From Manduca sexta (Eukaryota > Arthropoda > Insecta > Lepidoptera > Sphingidae): 64,000 nt of DNA. The position numbers were made by a program, and so were the translations under genes. The stretch covers positions 14,539,170-14,603,169 of the forward strand of contig NC_051134.1 of assembly GCF_014839805.1 (NCBI RefSeq). Reading direction: 5' to 3'. Below the pieces are notes generated by a model. The model made no database searches and was not told where the DNA came from. It saw only the letters and a list, made by a program, of their open reading frames with translations. This document shows, piece after piece, positions 14,201 to 29,200 of this stretch; the first letter of the stretch is position 1; each line of letters opens with the position of its first letter.

Positions 14201-17200
14201 GCTTTTGTAATGCTTGTTGCTCGGCGGATACTCGCTGTAGTTCCGCTGCGTCATTAGGCATCAATTCGTTGCCCGATTTTCGTAGTTGACGTTGTTTGCT
14301 ATTCAGCGACTGAAAAACGAGAATCACATGTGTAGAAAGAAACGGGGGTAAGGAATCCGACGATCCGGGGGAGGACACCCGAGTTAGTCACACAAGAAGG
14401 TTTGTTTACACCTGGACCTGAAACTGTAAGCGACGTATTTTGGGCTGTAACGCCGGCACTACGCTCTACAAAGCTCACGAACACGAAAGCGCACTACTGC
14501 GGCTCACCTTGCGTATTTTGCGTAGCTTCTGGACTTCGACCTCGTAGTAGCGCTGCTGATCGGTGGCGAACGCGTTGTACTGCTTGAGCCACTGCTCGTA
14601 GACGCGGCGCGCGTGCAGGTCCTGCTCGCCGGCGGGCCGCTCGGGCGGCGCGGGCGGCTGCGGCGGCGCCACGCCCGCGTACAGCAGCACGGCGGGCGGC
14701 GCGGGCGCAGGCGCGGGAGCCGGGCGCGGGGGCGGCGCCGCGCCGGGGCCGCCCGCGCCGCCCGCGCCGCCGCCCGGGCCCCACTCCACCTCGCGCTCCT
14801 GCTCGCGCTTCTCCTGCTCCAGGAGCTCCTCGAGAAGCAACGGTTGCTCCTGGTTTATGTTCTGACGGTTAAATGTTTGCTAAAGACGCCGCTCGCACCG
14901 CGAGGACGTCGCCGCCACCGTTGACTTAGTCGCCAGTTGCGTTCGTACGTTCATTTACATAGAAACATTCTACTACTCTGTTTAAGTGCCTATGATTTTT
15001 TCTCTACATTATAAATTGATCTAACGAAGCTTTTGACATTTAACAGGCAATTTGGAAATAATACTTTTAACGTACAACCTGAACCACATCCGCATCACCT
15101 GTCTCATCTTGGACGTAAGCCGACTGATGTGTAAAAGATAAAAATATTACAAATTAATAAACAAGTTTTCAAACAGACAATAATAAATTGTACATGATCT
15201 ATCAATCGACTTCACACATATTCAAATGATATGTAAGTTCTAAAACAAGAAAACACCGTTCCATAACTTTAACAGTAATATAGCAACAGCGTTATAGATA
15301 GTTAATCTAATAAAGTGCAATCTATTATGTTTTAAAATAAATAAAATAGTGTAACTACGACAGAGTGCCACATTATCTAAATACATTAATCAATCCATTA
15401 TTGACGCAAAATAAAATGTAAATAATTCCTATTTAAAACATACCATACGAGAAACTGACGTTTGTATGCCCAAGGACTGGGTAGAATGGAAATGCAAGTG
15501 TACCCACGGTATAACGGGCTTATTTCGGTATCATAATGTGTTATGCGAATCTATCATCAGACACAACCGCCAATTCTAAGAAGTAAACACGATCTTTTGT
15601 ACCGTAAAAAATGATTCGGATCGTTTTTAGCGCCTAACTAGTACGCTACGACTACTCATATCAAGTCGATGTTACGTCGAAAATTGATTGATGTTTAAAT
15701 GACTCCCCATGAAAATTTACATAATTTGTGGAAGTATTCAGGTAAAATTTTAAAATAACATTTGAATTCATGGGAAATTAATTATTATATTTCATTTATT
15801 TCTCTAACCCATAACCAGATGTGAACAGTGATATTCCACCACCATGACGAATATAAAATAAAATTAAGCAAGATGAGACAGGATCGGGCGATACTTATTA
15901 TTCCTAACAAATGAACGAGACTTATATTCAAGAACAATCTTGACAAAGCAAATCCTCGTACATTTAGCTGTATTTGTTCACGTAGCATTTCGATTCTAGA
16001 CATCGATAAACATAGGGGTTAAAATGGCATAAAACACCATCTCAGCAACCTCAGAGATTCGCTTAATGCTGCATCGTAGCAAATATATTTTGTATTCTCA
16101 GTATTGGAGGCTACCGGATTTGCGTACAATATGATTATTGAATTAATTCACCTTTTATATTTATTATAAATTATAAATTATTTCAAAAATATGTAAACAT
16201 ACATAAATAGTTGGACAAATTCAAACAGAACAACGAAAATCTATTCTGCACACATAGAGATATACAAAGTTGTTTTGCAAAGAGTATCCTCTGATAAGAA
16301 GAAAATATATCATTTTATTTTAAAATGTAGCCATAACAATGTCGTATTAATTATAAATATTCCTGCCACCTTTTAGAAAAGCTATTTTGTTCTGCACCTT
16401 AATTAATTAACCTTAATTGCTCGATATATCATTTGTTTTGACAAGATTGTTCCGTTCATATTGCGACACTTACGTGATCACGTTTAGAAATTAGAACCTA
16501 GTCGAATTTAGTGCCAATTACTTTTATTATTAATTATTTTGATAGCACGTTAGTGTTTATGTGTTAGGAAGGATGCTGAAAAGGTACAAAGGTTAGTCAG
16601 TGCTCATGCGTGCGGCGAACAAGCAAAGTAATAAGCGTTAAACAGACACACAAAGGTGGTTAGCGGTGACAAGGCCCTCTAAAACGGTTTGTGCGGGACC
16701 TTCTCTAGAGAAGGAAGTATGGGAAGATTAAGTACAGGATAGGAATACGTCTGTGACAACTAAGTGACTCGAGAAACTATATAATATCCGAAACAAAAAC
16801 TCGAAATTGTTTAAGTATTCGTTAAACAGTCCGGTATATGAAAACAAATAGTTATTCTAATTTGTGAACAATAATAATTGTTATCACATATAAATGAAAT
16901 TACGGTAATTAAGAACAGATATTGAGTTGTCGACAATCGATAGACAGGGGTGAAGTCTAAGTGGTGTAGAGAGTCGGGGTGCGGGGATGAGGGCGGTGGG
17001 AGGGTGCGTCTGACCTGCAGCAGCAGCGGGCGGCGATGCAGCCAGTCCGCCCACGCGTCCGCCTCATAGGGCGCCTGCCCGCGCCAACAACCATCAATCA
17101 CCGACATGCAAACAACACGCCTGTACTCCGCCGTCCACGTACCACCTACCGCTCGTCTCGCTCACCAGTTACATACCGATTGTACTCATGTTTTTAAATC

Positions 17201-20200
17201 GATTTTAATTATACCCACAAATTTCTAACGGTTTCTAAACATCGAATATAAATGGTATGAACTGGAGGCGACTATTCAAAAATACCCATGCAATATTAGT
17301 CCTTTGAAATTGTATGGAATGAGAACCAATTTTGATACCATATTGATTTTCAATTATGACCCAATTTTTAGCCAACAACATAGCGACAATATCGATATTT
17401 TACAAAATGATTTATCGATATCGACAATTCCAAGACATGAGGAGCAGAGTTGTACCGCCACCAATGCGTAGACATTAATATTGCTCTGGATATGTTTACG
17501 TTTGTCCAACTTTCACATTGTCTGCGATGCGATCAAATTAAAGCTTATGAACATCATAATTACTGGTTCACATTTAAACACGACTCGCGTGACATTACAT
17601 TTAGTAGCTTAAATGGAATAAAAATGTGAACCCAAGCTTACAGCATACACTTAAAGCTGTTGAAATCATTTCAACATGTCGCAATGTCGAAATGAATTCA
17701 AAATAAAACATAGAAATAAAAAAAATACAATTGCATGCACGACAATGTATTAAAATCTTCAAAGACAACGTTACTAATGTATTATTTGATAATTAGTATG
17801 ATTACTTTGTAAATATCATTCAATTTTGTAAGTTTAGCGTTTATTTGTTTTGACTAAAAAGGCAAATTGTTTTGATGCAAATCTTCAAGGCAACTTTTAG
17901 ATGATGAATTAAGATTATGTATCGTTTTCAATATTATCATAAACGTTTCTAACGTTTAAATGAAAACTGATAAAATGTATTCGGATAATAATAATTCTAA
18001 ACTGGGAATATATTGTTTTAGCGATAGTACATAAACCTAGTCAATTTACTCCTTTCATTACACTCATTTCGATTAAAATGTTTTTTTTTATTTGAATTAT
18101 TCGACATTAGCAAATGTTAATAGAGAGTATTTGTCTTTGACGTGTAATGTATGCAGTGAAAGTTGCCTCGAAGGTGGTAGTAGTATAGTATGGAGGTGAT
18201 GTGCTACCTGAGGGTAGGGCGGCGGCGGCGGCTGCGGCGCGCGCAGCGTGCCCGGGTACGGCGGCGGCGGCGGCGCGCGCGACCCCGCGCCGCCCGCGCC
18301 CGGCACACCTACCGTCGCTGTAACAACAATATCCTAAGTACACCTAGCATTCACATGCGCCGGAACAAATATAATCATACAGTATGTATGCAACCTCTAT
18401 TGAGAAGGTTTGGCGTGTGTGTACAGACCGGTGTAGGGCAGGTGCTTGAGCGCGACGGTGCGGTCCTCGCGCACGACGCCCACGGCGCCGTCCGCGCCGA
18501 CGAGGCGCGTGCCCGGCGCGATGCACCTCCCCGCGGCTAAAGCCGCGTTCACTTGCGCCGTCATCGCGTTCACAATGCTCTGCGTGTTCACGCCACCCTA
18601 ATATAACAACCGGTTTTAGTAAAGGCAGATGACAACTTCTCAAAACATATTAAATACTTCTTTAGTGCCTAATAGTCGTCACAGGCGCATGTCTAGATCA
18701 CAGGCACGTGACTTTAAATTTTCAACTTTCGTCACTCTCTATCGTCGATAAAAATTCAGCTCTTTTTAAATTCATTTTCAAGCAAAATGGACCCTAAAAT
18801 TAAATGACTACCAATATACCTGCGTAAAATGCATTTGTTGTCCTCCCGAGTATTGTACTTGCGGGCGTGGCACTACTTGCTGGCTCATCACAGGTTGTCC
18901 TTGTTGACCGAACTGAGGTGGGCGCTGTACTATCGTTTGTTGCTACATAAAATAAACATAATTTTTAACGATGCGTAACTGACCCTAAACAAAAATGTTG
19001 AACAAAACTGCGTTTTCTGTGTATATGATTTTTAGGATATTTATTTATTATATATACATATATAACACAATAACAGTTACAGTACTAAAGCGATGTTATA
19101 CAGACAATAATTATATGAATACTCTAAGCGACACTGGTATTAAGACATAATTTAAATGTTACGCCATTTTAAATACAATAGCTCAGTTAAGCACCTGCGG
19201 ATGAATCAATCTTTGCTGTGCGTTCGCGAACATCGGTTGGAACGGAGGTCTCTGCGGTTTCTCCTCATTCTCGAGCTTCACTTCAGACTTGATAGCTTGC
19301 ATTGCCGACTAATTATACAAACAAATATATCAGTAATAAAGTATTTGTAAATGAATTTTATTAACGGTCAAACTTTTTCAGTCGATGGATATAATATCGA
19401 TAATTGACTTATTCCACGCAATACCTGCAACGCCATCTGTTGGTTCTGCGTGATGACTCTCTGCACGCCGTCGTTGAACATCTGCCCCATGCCGGGCGTC
19501 GGCGGCGGTTCCACCTTGATCTCTTGCGTGTCGGGCTTCGTGTCCTCAACTTCGGATTTCACCTCTGTCTTAGTCATATCAATGTTCTTGTCTGGTTTTT
19601 GACCATCCCTGAAAAATTATCTAATTGTTAACCATATACTTTTCAAAGAATACATTAAAAAAGTGATACAACCAGAATTGACTATTATCGTGCTTTTGAA
19701 CACTTAGCTATCTTCATAATAAAATGTAACCATCGCTACATACACTGAAGTCCATTCCCGGTCAATTAGTCATTTTGTAGATAGAAAAATGTTACAACAG
19801 ACTACATTTTACAATCTTCAATGGAAAATATAAATTTTGTTAAAGTTATTAAGTCTATTAAAACCGATAACATATCGACGAGATGTGAATAAGTAGAGCA
19901 ACAGTTAAAAAAAAATAATGTAATGAAACACTTAGAAAAATTATAAATCATAATAATGATGAACGATAATCAAATTTCGCGGGAACCATTTGAGGATTAG
20001 TTAAAGTAGCGAACACAGTACGTACGAGTGATCACGCTTGACATTGTGATGTTTGTCCGGCATGTCATCCAGCTCGAGTCCGTCGAGGAGATGCCCAGCG
20101 TCGTTGAGGGCGGCCAGCTCCGGGTCCGCGTACTCCAGGATGTTGAACTGCTCGCCTATTTCAGCTGTCAACGACTCCAGCAACTCCTCGTCATCCTCGC

Positions 20201-23200
20201 CGCCCAGACCGCCGAGGATGTCGCCCACCTGATCCAACAGTATTTATTTCCAGTATTTAATCTACTCAAGCAATATTATTATCAGAGTCTAGGAAAGTAA
20301 TTTGTTGGTTAAACATTAATACAATAAATTTAAAAGCTGTAATTTATAAATCACCTCTCCAATATTGCCAGGATCTTGCTCCAACTTGTCCATATCTCCC
20401 ATGTCCATTTCATCATTGCCATGTTCTTGGTTAGGCTCTTGCTTAGGTTCATTGTTGGGAGCTGCAAGGAAATATGACATTTATCAACACCCGTAAACGT
20501 CTATAATGTTATAATTAAAATCTAAAAGATAAATGTAGCTAACTCGCATTCAAATAAACGTCGAATACGACGAATACCCATTTACTTGCAAGTTAGCACA
20601 TTCTTTACTCCACATGAAAAACAAGTTGATTATGTCTTCAGGCAACTTGTAGAACGATAGTGGAGGTATATTAACATTTATTAGGACACATTTTGGACCT
20701 ATTACGTATGTTTTGGAGAAATATGCTGTAAAGATTAATTATAACTTGTAAGTATTATAAGTATGTTAAAATTATCAGAAAGTGATATTTTAAAAAATGT
20801 TGAACAAAAATAAAACTTATATACGTTAAAATATCAAAGCAATCAATTACTTATCGATCTACCATTCGATTGTGATATAACAGATTGTTTCTGCTCCATA
20901 ACACGTTGAGCAGCCGGGTTGTTCATATTCTGATGTTGCATTTGATTATTGTCGGCGGCCACTATTCTGTGTTGCATTATAACTGTAGACAATGTAAACA
21001 TTTTAAAAGTAATCAAATATTATTAGATCTTTATTTCGTGTTTATACCCTATGTTTTGCAGAGGATATTTTTGGTCTATTTATTCCACTAATACAATATA
21101 CTCGTATTGTCGATGGTCTTAGGTATCACAAAAAGCACATTAAACTGCTGCAGTTCATTTGTTTGAAAGATTACTAATGAACAACAGTATACAATTTAAA
21201 TTTTACATACAATGAATATTTCTTTAACATGGATGGAAAAAAATGAAAGCGCTCACAGTGTTCGGGCCCACGGGGCGGCTGTGGTGCGCGCGGGCGCAGC
21301 GCTACCGGCAGCGGGTGGCGGAACGGCTGGCCCTCCGCCCCCTCCGCCTCGCCCGCACCGCCCGCGGCCGCCGCGCCGCCGGGCCCTGTGCCTGCGCCCG
21401 GCCCGTCCTCATTATTACTCTCTGTACACAATCGTTGGTTACCACAGACCCCGCAGATAGGTTTTTAAAACCCAGAAATTAAGTTGAACGTTTTAATAAA
21501 ACGCAATGTCGTTTACCGAATACTAAACCTTACGAGTAGACACAACATGTCACACAGAATGAAACTCACGCGGTGGCCACATCTTCTCTGGGTGTCGCTG
21601 GAGCAGGTCTCGCAGCTGCCGGTTGATGTCATCACTGGTGCCGTAGTGCAGGGGAAGCGCTGCGCGGGGAAGGCGCTGCGGGGCGCCTCGGCGGGCGGCG
21701 GCGCTGCGGGCCCGGGGCCGGCGGGCGGCGGCGCGGCGGGCGAGGGCGCGGGGGGAGGCGCGGCGGCGGGGGACGAGCCCCCCTCCGCGCCGCGCAGGCG
21801 CTGCATCGCCGCTGCCGAGGGCACACCTAGAGTTACTTTACTACTCACTCATGGTTATTGACTTACTACAACATTACTAATGTAACATTACAGTATTGTA
21901 AATCATGATCGTATGAGTTTTTGATATAAGGTTTTAATAAAATATTATATACATGAAACCAATTTTCACATAAACCATAATTATTTATCACATTTAATAT
22001 CATGAAACAAATTTTATTATTACCATAATATAAGTATGTAAATTATCAAATACGATACTTTAGCATTTAATGGATACAGTTTTTTAAAACCGACTACCAA
22101 TATCTATCTATGCGTCTTTCCAAATATAGATGATACATAGAAAACCTAAAAGTCATCAATACGTTTTGACGTTAGGGATAGTTTTGGACGCAACAGCACA
22201 GGTAGAGTGGGCAAGGCACCTTGCATCCTCTGGTCGTGTATGATCTGCTGCTGCTGCTGCGTCTGCTGCTGGCGCTGCTGCTGCAGGTGCTTCCACTGGC
22301 GCTCCTGCTCGGCCTCGCGCGCGCTGCGCTGCTGGCCGCACGCGCGCTCCTGCTCCTGCACCACGCAACGCGCGCATTAGATCCACTGTACTGTTATATT
22401 AACATTCTACTTGTTTTAGTCATTCAATTGTACTTATCGATATCAATCAAGATACATTCCTATTATAGTAACTTTATCTGGAATTCTTTATTTTACTTCT
22501 ATTTTTAGACAAAAAGTACATTACAATGACTAAATCAAGTGAGACATTTGTTTTAATGTTATAACATGCTTTTCTACGCAGGCAGTTTTATCTTGTACTA
22601 TGGTACAAATATACAAATCGATTTAGAATATGACGTTATTTTATAATTTAAGTAATATAAACCTAATATTTTTATCTATTATATACAAACTAGTAATGTT
22701 CTATACGATAAACTAACATGAGTAGATATGATATTATAGCTTTCAAAATATGTATAAAATATGTAGTAAAGTATTGTCAAAACTACTTTTTATATAGACT
22801 ATTCGTACGAATTAAATACTGACTTTGGACTTCTTGCATACATTTAAAATTACCCTTACCAAATTATAATAGCAACATGTACATATTCACTTCACACCAT
22901 AACAAATATTTTAATGTGATTTATTGTTTCAAGTGTTATTACCTCCGTGAGAACCACGGACAAATAGCCACCATTTACCACCAATAAGGCCTCTGATCAG
23001 TTTCATCGACTATTAATGTGTCGTAACACAGAGAATAGCTATTTCAATTAAAGGGCCGTGCACAATATGCTTTTCTACAATCACTAGCGCTAAAAGAAAA
23101 AAAAATATTGCTTTGAATGACGAAACGCGCTTGGCGTTCGCCTTATGGTAGAAACACCATCCAACACCTTGAATTACAAAGAATTGTTAGGTTTTCCACT

Positions 23201-26200
23201 GCGCTCGCCATCCGAGACCTGAGATGTTAAGTATTATTATGTCCAGTAACTACTGGCTACAATATTCATTCAAACCGAAACACAACCGTGTCTACACGCT
23301 GCTGCTTAGGGGCAGCAATAGACATTGCAGTGGTACCTACCCAGAGGGACTCTCACATATGAGAGACCTACCACCAGTAAATATATGAGAATGACATTTG
23401 CTATCCATAAATCTATCGTCAAGATATGACATTGGCATACATATATCGTTTTTATTTAGTGTTAACTATTGTAGAAAAGCATCTTGTAAATAAAAAGCCT
23501 CTAACCTTCTTGAAAATAAAAAAACTACGGTCGAAGATTATTGATTCTATTTAAAAAAAATCCGCGTTTAATGTTTTGCACAAATAAAGTAATTGAAGGT
23601 ATAGATTTGACAAATCGCTAGTTATCCTGCGAGTTTCGACGCCAACTAAAACATTACGCGTTACAGTAAGACTAAAAAAACGGAGGATTTGAGAGTGTCA
23701 TTTTCTTTTGTTTTCACTCCTATCTCATAAAATTTATAAATTTCATTGATTATACTTTATACAACGAAAAGACGATATTTCGCTACATGTTTTGCTTTAA
23801 GAGCAATCTATATAAACTAATAAAATATAATTATGCTATAAATTCGGACTATGAGAATTCAACGTCCTAAAGTTTGTAAAACAACTAAACTACCTATATA
23901 CAAATTATCTATATTATAATTAATCTTAGAAAATATACAATCCTATAGATATGTGATTATTTTAATTCAATATCCATGCCATTGTTTAAAATGAATTACA
24001 TAAATCAATGACCATTAAGTTCCATACAATAAACACAGACTCCACAATAACACATAATTTTATTCTCTAAAACCACATTGATTTTTCCCATTACATAGTC
24101 CCTTAAAACCCTCCTTTGGTAAACTTAATGAAAATTAACTTATGATTTGATACTGTTACATCGTGTTAATATTTTTACTACGTTACATTATACAGATAAT
24201 TATTAATTAAATATATAAACATAAAATGTTTCAATTCAATAAGATAAAATATGTGGAACTGTATCCAAAGATTGTTGGACACAAATACTCGATATTGTTT
24301 GTACATCGTTTTATTTAGTGACCAACTTTGTCACAGTTCACTACATATACTATGATTCGCTGTAAAATAAAATTTTCTCACATTATACGTATAAATACGA
24401 TGCACACACAAAGCTATGACGTAATTGCAATCCTTATTTATACAACATATATCTGAAAGCTTTATACACAAGAGCGTAACAACGCAAATCAAACGTGAAC
24501 TATGTCAAACTATAAGTATGTTAGAATTGTTAGCACACCACAACCAGCCACCGACTGCTTCCGATGTTAAGGCCAACACTACCAAGGCAAAGCGGAAATA
24601 AAATAAAAAAAAAAACAACATTACGGACAACAGAGGACGCGAGTCCGGGAGGCGTTTCAGGATTCATCGGGAGGGTAACGTCCTCGCAATAAAAAAAGCT
24701 AAAGAAAAATTATAAAAGAAAATAATCACACAGCTTACAACGCCATCGAACAGCCAAAACTTTTTGTTGGGTGATGACTAATTTTGAATCAATTAAACCG
24801 GGGGAGGTGCGTAGGATCGCGAGGTGAGAGTTCGCGCGATCACCCAACAACATATGAGACGTGGCTCGCATACACACTCATGTACTCCGTGTAAACATGT
24901 GCTGTTGTTTCTTGTGGAACCTACAGAGTTTGTGTGTTTATGTATCTGCACTTCGGATTATATCTATGGCAACAAATACTACAAAACTTTTTAGCAGTAA
25001 TAATAGATATTAAAAATTTGTTGTAGAAATACTATTAATGTCAGTTATTATAAATAAATATATATCCGCATACTGGCAATATTCAAGATATTATTGAAAG
25101 CAAGTGCATCGAAATATTCGTTACAAATTTTACATAAGTAATAACAATTGAGAATGTTGACTATAAAGATGTTTAGGGTGGGGTTGCGTCTAATAAAGAA
25201 GTTTTCCAAAGAAAGTGTCGTATTTGGAGAGTTCGTATGTAGAGTGTACGGAGTGGTGTGGAGTGTGTGTGTGTGTATGCGAGTTCGCGGTACCGTGTGC
25301 GCGTGCGCGAGGCGCGGCAGCGTGCGCATGATCTCGGAGGGTGTGAGCACGCGGATGTGCGCGTCCGCCTCCAGGAGCCCGCCCGCCGTCACCGTCACGT
25401 TGGGCGCGCGCACCCCGGGCGCGTGCGCGCCGGCCCCCGCCGCCCCCGCCGCGCCTGCGCCCGGCGCCCCCGGCGCGCCCGCTGCGGCCGGCGCGCTGGG
25501 CGCGGGGGGCGCGGGCGTGGTGGGCGCGCTAGTGCCGCCGGGCGCGATGGGCTCCGCCTCTCCGGTGGTGGGCGCGGCTCCGCCGGCGCCGGTCGTTCCG
25601 CTCGAACTCTGTCGCGCGCGCACGATTGCTTAGTTGCTACCGTTCATCTCAAACGGACTTCCACCCCCAAAATCATATCAAACTCGGAACGTTAAATCCG
25701 CTCCATCCGAAGCCGGACACTTTTCGGACTACGATGCGAGCCATCGATCGAATCTGACTTCGCTGATCAAAACGACATCGTTCAAACAAAAACGACGCAC
25801 CGAATCAAACTCGACCACCAAAAGAACTTCACTGATTGAAATCAAATACTGTAGATCCTTTCACTTCAACGTCCAAAATTGCACTGACATAAGAAATGCA
25901 AAAACTCGAACGAACAATAATCGATTCCATGTACAAATTACGAGCGGATTCGCAAAGCCCGTACAACATAGCGAGCGCTCCTAGTTCTCACGGAATCTCC
26001 AAATATGAACACAAACACAAAATTGCAGTGCTACTATGTGTTTAAATATTATTTACACGTGTAAATTAGCGTCGAGACAAGCGACAGAATCTACAGCACT
26101 GGTGTTGTTTGGTCAGTGACGAATATAATACTACTACGCAATATAATCTAATTTCTAATAATTAGTCAGCTTTTTAAGCTGCCAAGTGTCGAATAGTTAT

Positions 26201-29200
26201 TATTGTTGTTTTTAACATGACAATTTTAGTGTTAGATAAATGAGTTATTTCGAAATCAACGCTCTGTATTTAGCACATATTGCAACTATCGATAAGTGTC
26301 AATCACTATTAATTTGTCTATTAATGTGTTATAAAAAGGTAATCTGTACGATACATTGTTTACAATAGTTAATTGACGCTTCGCATATTCGATAAGAGCA
26401 GTTTGTGCGTAGGCCCTATGATACTGTGAAAGGCACACATTGTAAAACACAGTGGTATGTGAGTTGGGTTAGCACACTCCACATCTAGCGACACAATAAG
26501 CGCACGTACCTGTTGAGCTTTCTTCATTCGTATCGCACTCCTGTTGTCTCGCGCTTTTTGTAAATACGGAGCTTTTTGCTCGGAGGGTAAAGCTCGCCAT
26601 TTTTTAAGTATCTGCTTACAACGGTCCACCCAATTTGGATATTCAGTCTTCCACCCTGGATGGTTAGTGTTGGCGTAAAGAACGGCGGATATCGTCGCTG
26701 CCATTCCTAAACCTGAGGTAAATATGTAAATAATGATAATTAGTAACATAGTGGGGCAAGTACGATAGATGTGTATTTGTGATGAAATGTACTAAATGTT
26801 AAGAAATGGGGTAAATTAATAAATTTCAAATTATTTAGATTGATTATGCATGCAAAGCATAAAGAGAGAGATATGAAATTGAAGTATGAGTGAAATATGC
26901 TATATTTAGTTAAAATGTTATTTAATATCAATATGATGAGTGAGTGTAGTGGTGTGTAGTGGTGTGTAGTGGTGTGTAGTGGTGTGTAGTGGTGTGTAGT
27001 GGTGTGCAGTAGTGTGCAGTACTGACTCTCGTCGGCGCGCATCTTCTCGGCGCTGCGCTGGTTGTAGGAGGGCGGCGGCGCGGCGGCCGGCTCGCTCCAC
27101 GCGCCCACCTCCGGGAACAGCGGACTCATCGCGCTGCCGCTGCGGACACACGCTACACTGACACACTAGCGCCGATACATGCCGCGGGGGAGCAACCCCA
27201 AACACAATCATATGCTCATTTCATATTTATTAATCCATGTTTATTATTCCTCAGATGGTTGTAATAAATAGTTCATTGACATAAACAACTCATTCACAAA
27301 AACACTAATTGACAAAACAGAAATGACATTGATGTGACATACCTGCTGCCAAATTCATTTTGATAAGGTGACGAATACTCCATGGGACTTTGTAATTGTT
27401 GCCTCTGTTGTGAGAACTGCGACATTGAGTTGACATACGACACAGAAGATTCCTGAGATTCCTGTAGTAAAAAAGCAACTTTTCAAATCTATACTATTAT
27501 ATAAAGCTGAAGAGTTTGTTTGTTTGTTTGTTTGAACGCGCTAATCTCAGGAACTACCGGTCCAAACTGAAAAGTTCTTTTTGCGTTGAATAGCCCTTTG
27601 TTCGTGGAGTGCTATAGGCTATATATCATCACGTTATACCCAATAGGAGCGGAGCAGTAATGGCTAATCTCAGGAAATACCGGTCCAAACTGAAAAATTC
27701 TTTTTGCGTTGGATAGCCCTTTGTTCGTGGAGTGCTATAGGCTATATATCATCACGCTTTACCCAATAGGAGCGGAGCAGTAATGGCTAAACTCAGGAAC
27801 TACCAGTTTGAACTGAAAAAATCGTTTTGAGTTGGATAGCCCTTTATTTGTGGAGTGCTATAGGCTGTATATCATCATGCTATGACCAATAGGAGCGGAG
27901 CAGTAATGAAACATGTTGCAAAAACAGGGAAAAAATATTCGTTTTGAGAGCTTCCGTTGCGTGCGCTGCGTAAACGGTTAAAGTTATGCAACAATGATGG
28001 ATGACGGGATTGTTCCTCTTAAAAATTTCTAAAAAATATATTATAAAACAAAGGCCCCCGCTGCATCTGTCTGCCTGAACGTGTTACACTCAAAAACTAC
28101 CCAACCTATTAAGATGAAATTTGGTATGAAGACAGTTTGAGATCCTGGGAAGAACATAGGCTCCCGGGAAACTACTACTTTTATAACGGAAAACTTTAGC
28201 CTGAAAAACTTTATAACGCGGGCGGAGCCGCGGGCAAAAGTTAGTATGATAATAAATTTCAGAGATTTGGGATATTGGGATGATAATTTACTAAATATTC
28301 AAAGATTCTTTTCAACAATTGAAAACCCGGCCCAGTACTAACGGCCAAACAAAAATTAAACCGCAACATTAACTGAAAAATATAGTTAAATCTGTATCCA
28401 TGATTGTTTCAAGAGGCTGAGTTACCATCGACTGGTCGCACACACCTGCGAGTCGTCCGTGAGCACGCCTTTGAAGATCTCGTCGACGTCGTTCCCGTCC
28501 ATGTCGGGCAGCGTGTCGCGCACCATGGCGTCCAAGTTCACTCCCAACAGAGACAAATCGTCTTTGGGCGATATCGTTGACGCTTGAGATGATCCGCCGG
28601 TTTCTGTTGAATTCATTTTTATTTTTTATCGATAGGAAAATTATTGAATTTTTTTTTTAGGAATTATAATAAAATATTTGTTTCGCAATATTACCGTATT
28701 CGTTAATGTTAATCGTCAAGCATACGTAAGAAAACGTAAAATTTAACATAAATACGTTCCAATCACTGCCAAAGAACACAGCGTCCTAAGATTTTCTGAT
28801 TATTCTTTCTGTCAGCAGTTAAATACGCATGGTAACTAAAAAAAAATCAGTAGTTATTACTAACTCACCGCTACTTATGGGCTCAGTCTTTGTAGTGTGC
28901 ATTGTAGAAATGCTTTCTGTAGCGACTGTAGGTGGCTGCTCAGCTTCGGGCGGTTGAGGTCCTAAAATAGCGTTTTTCAACGCAGTCGAATCCTCAGTGT
29001 GTTTCAGCTGTCCGTCTTCTGCTTCCGTCTTGACTTTGACGCTGCCGTCCACATTACTTACAGTAGATGAGTCCTCTTTCTCATCCTTTGGTTTCAATGT
29101 GTGTAGTACTTCGATTTCCTCCTAAGGTTTGTAATGTATTTTATGAACACCTTATGTTAAACGACTTTTATAATTTTAAAAAGGTTTCCAAATAAGTTTT

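Noticed and set aside
25148..25633. 161-codon plus-strand frame
   Set aside because: Antisense of KMT2C/D exon 26; its Ala/Pro composition follows from GC-rich DNA. The minus strand has conserved TPSEIMRTL and consistent splice phases.
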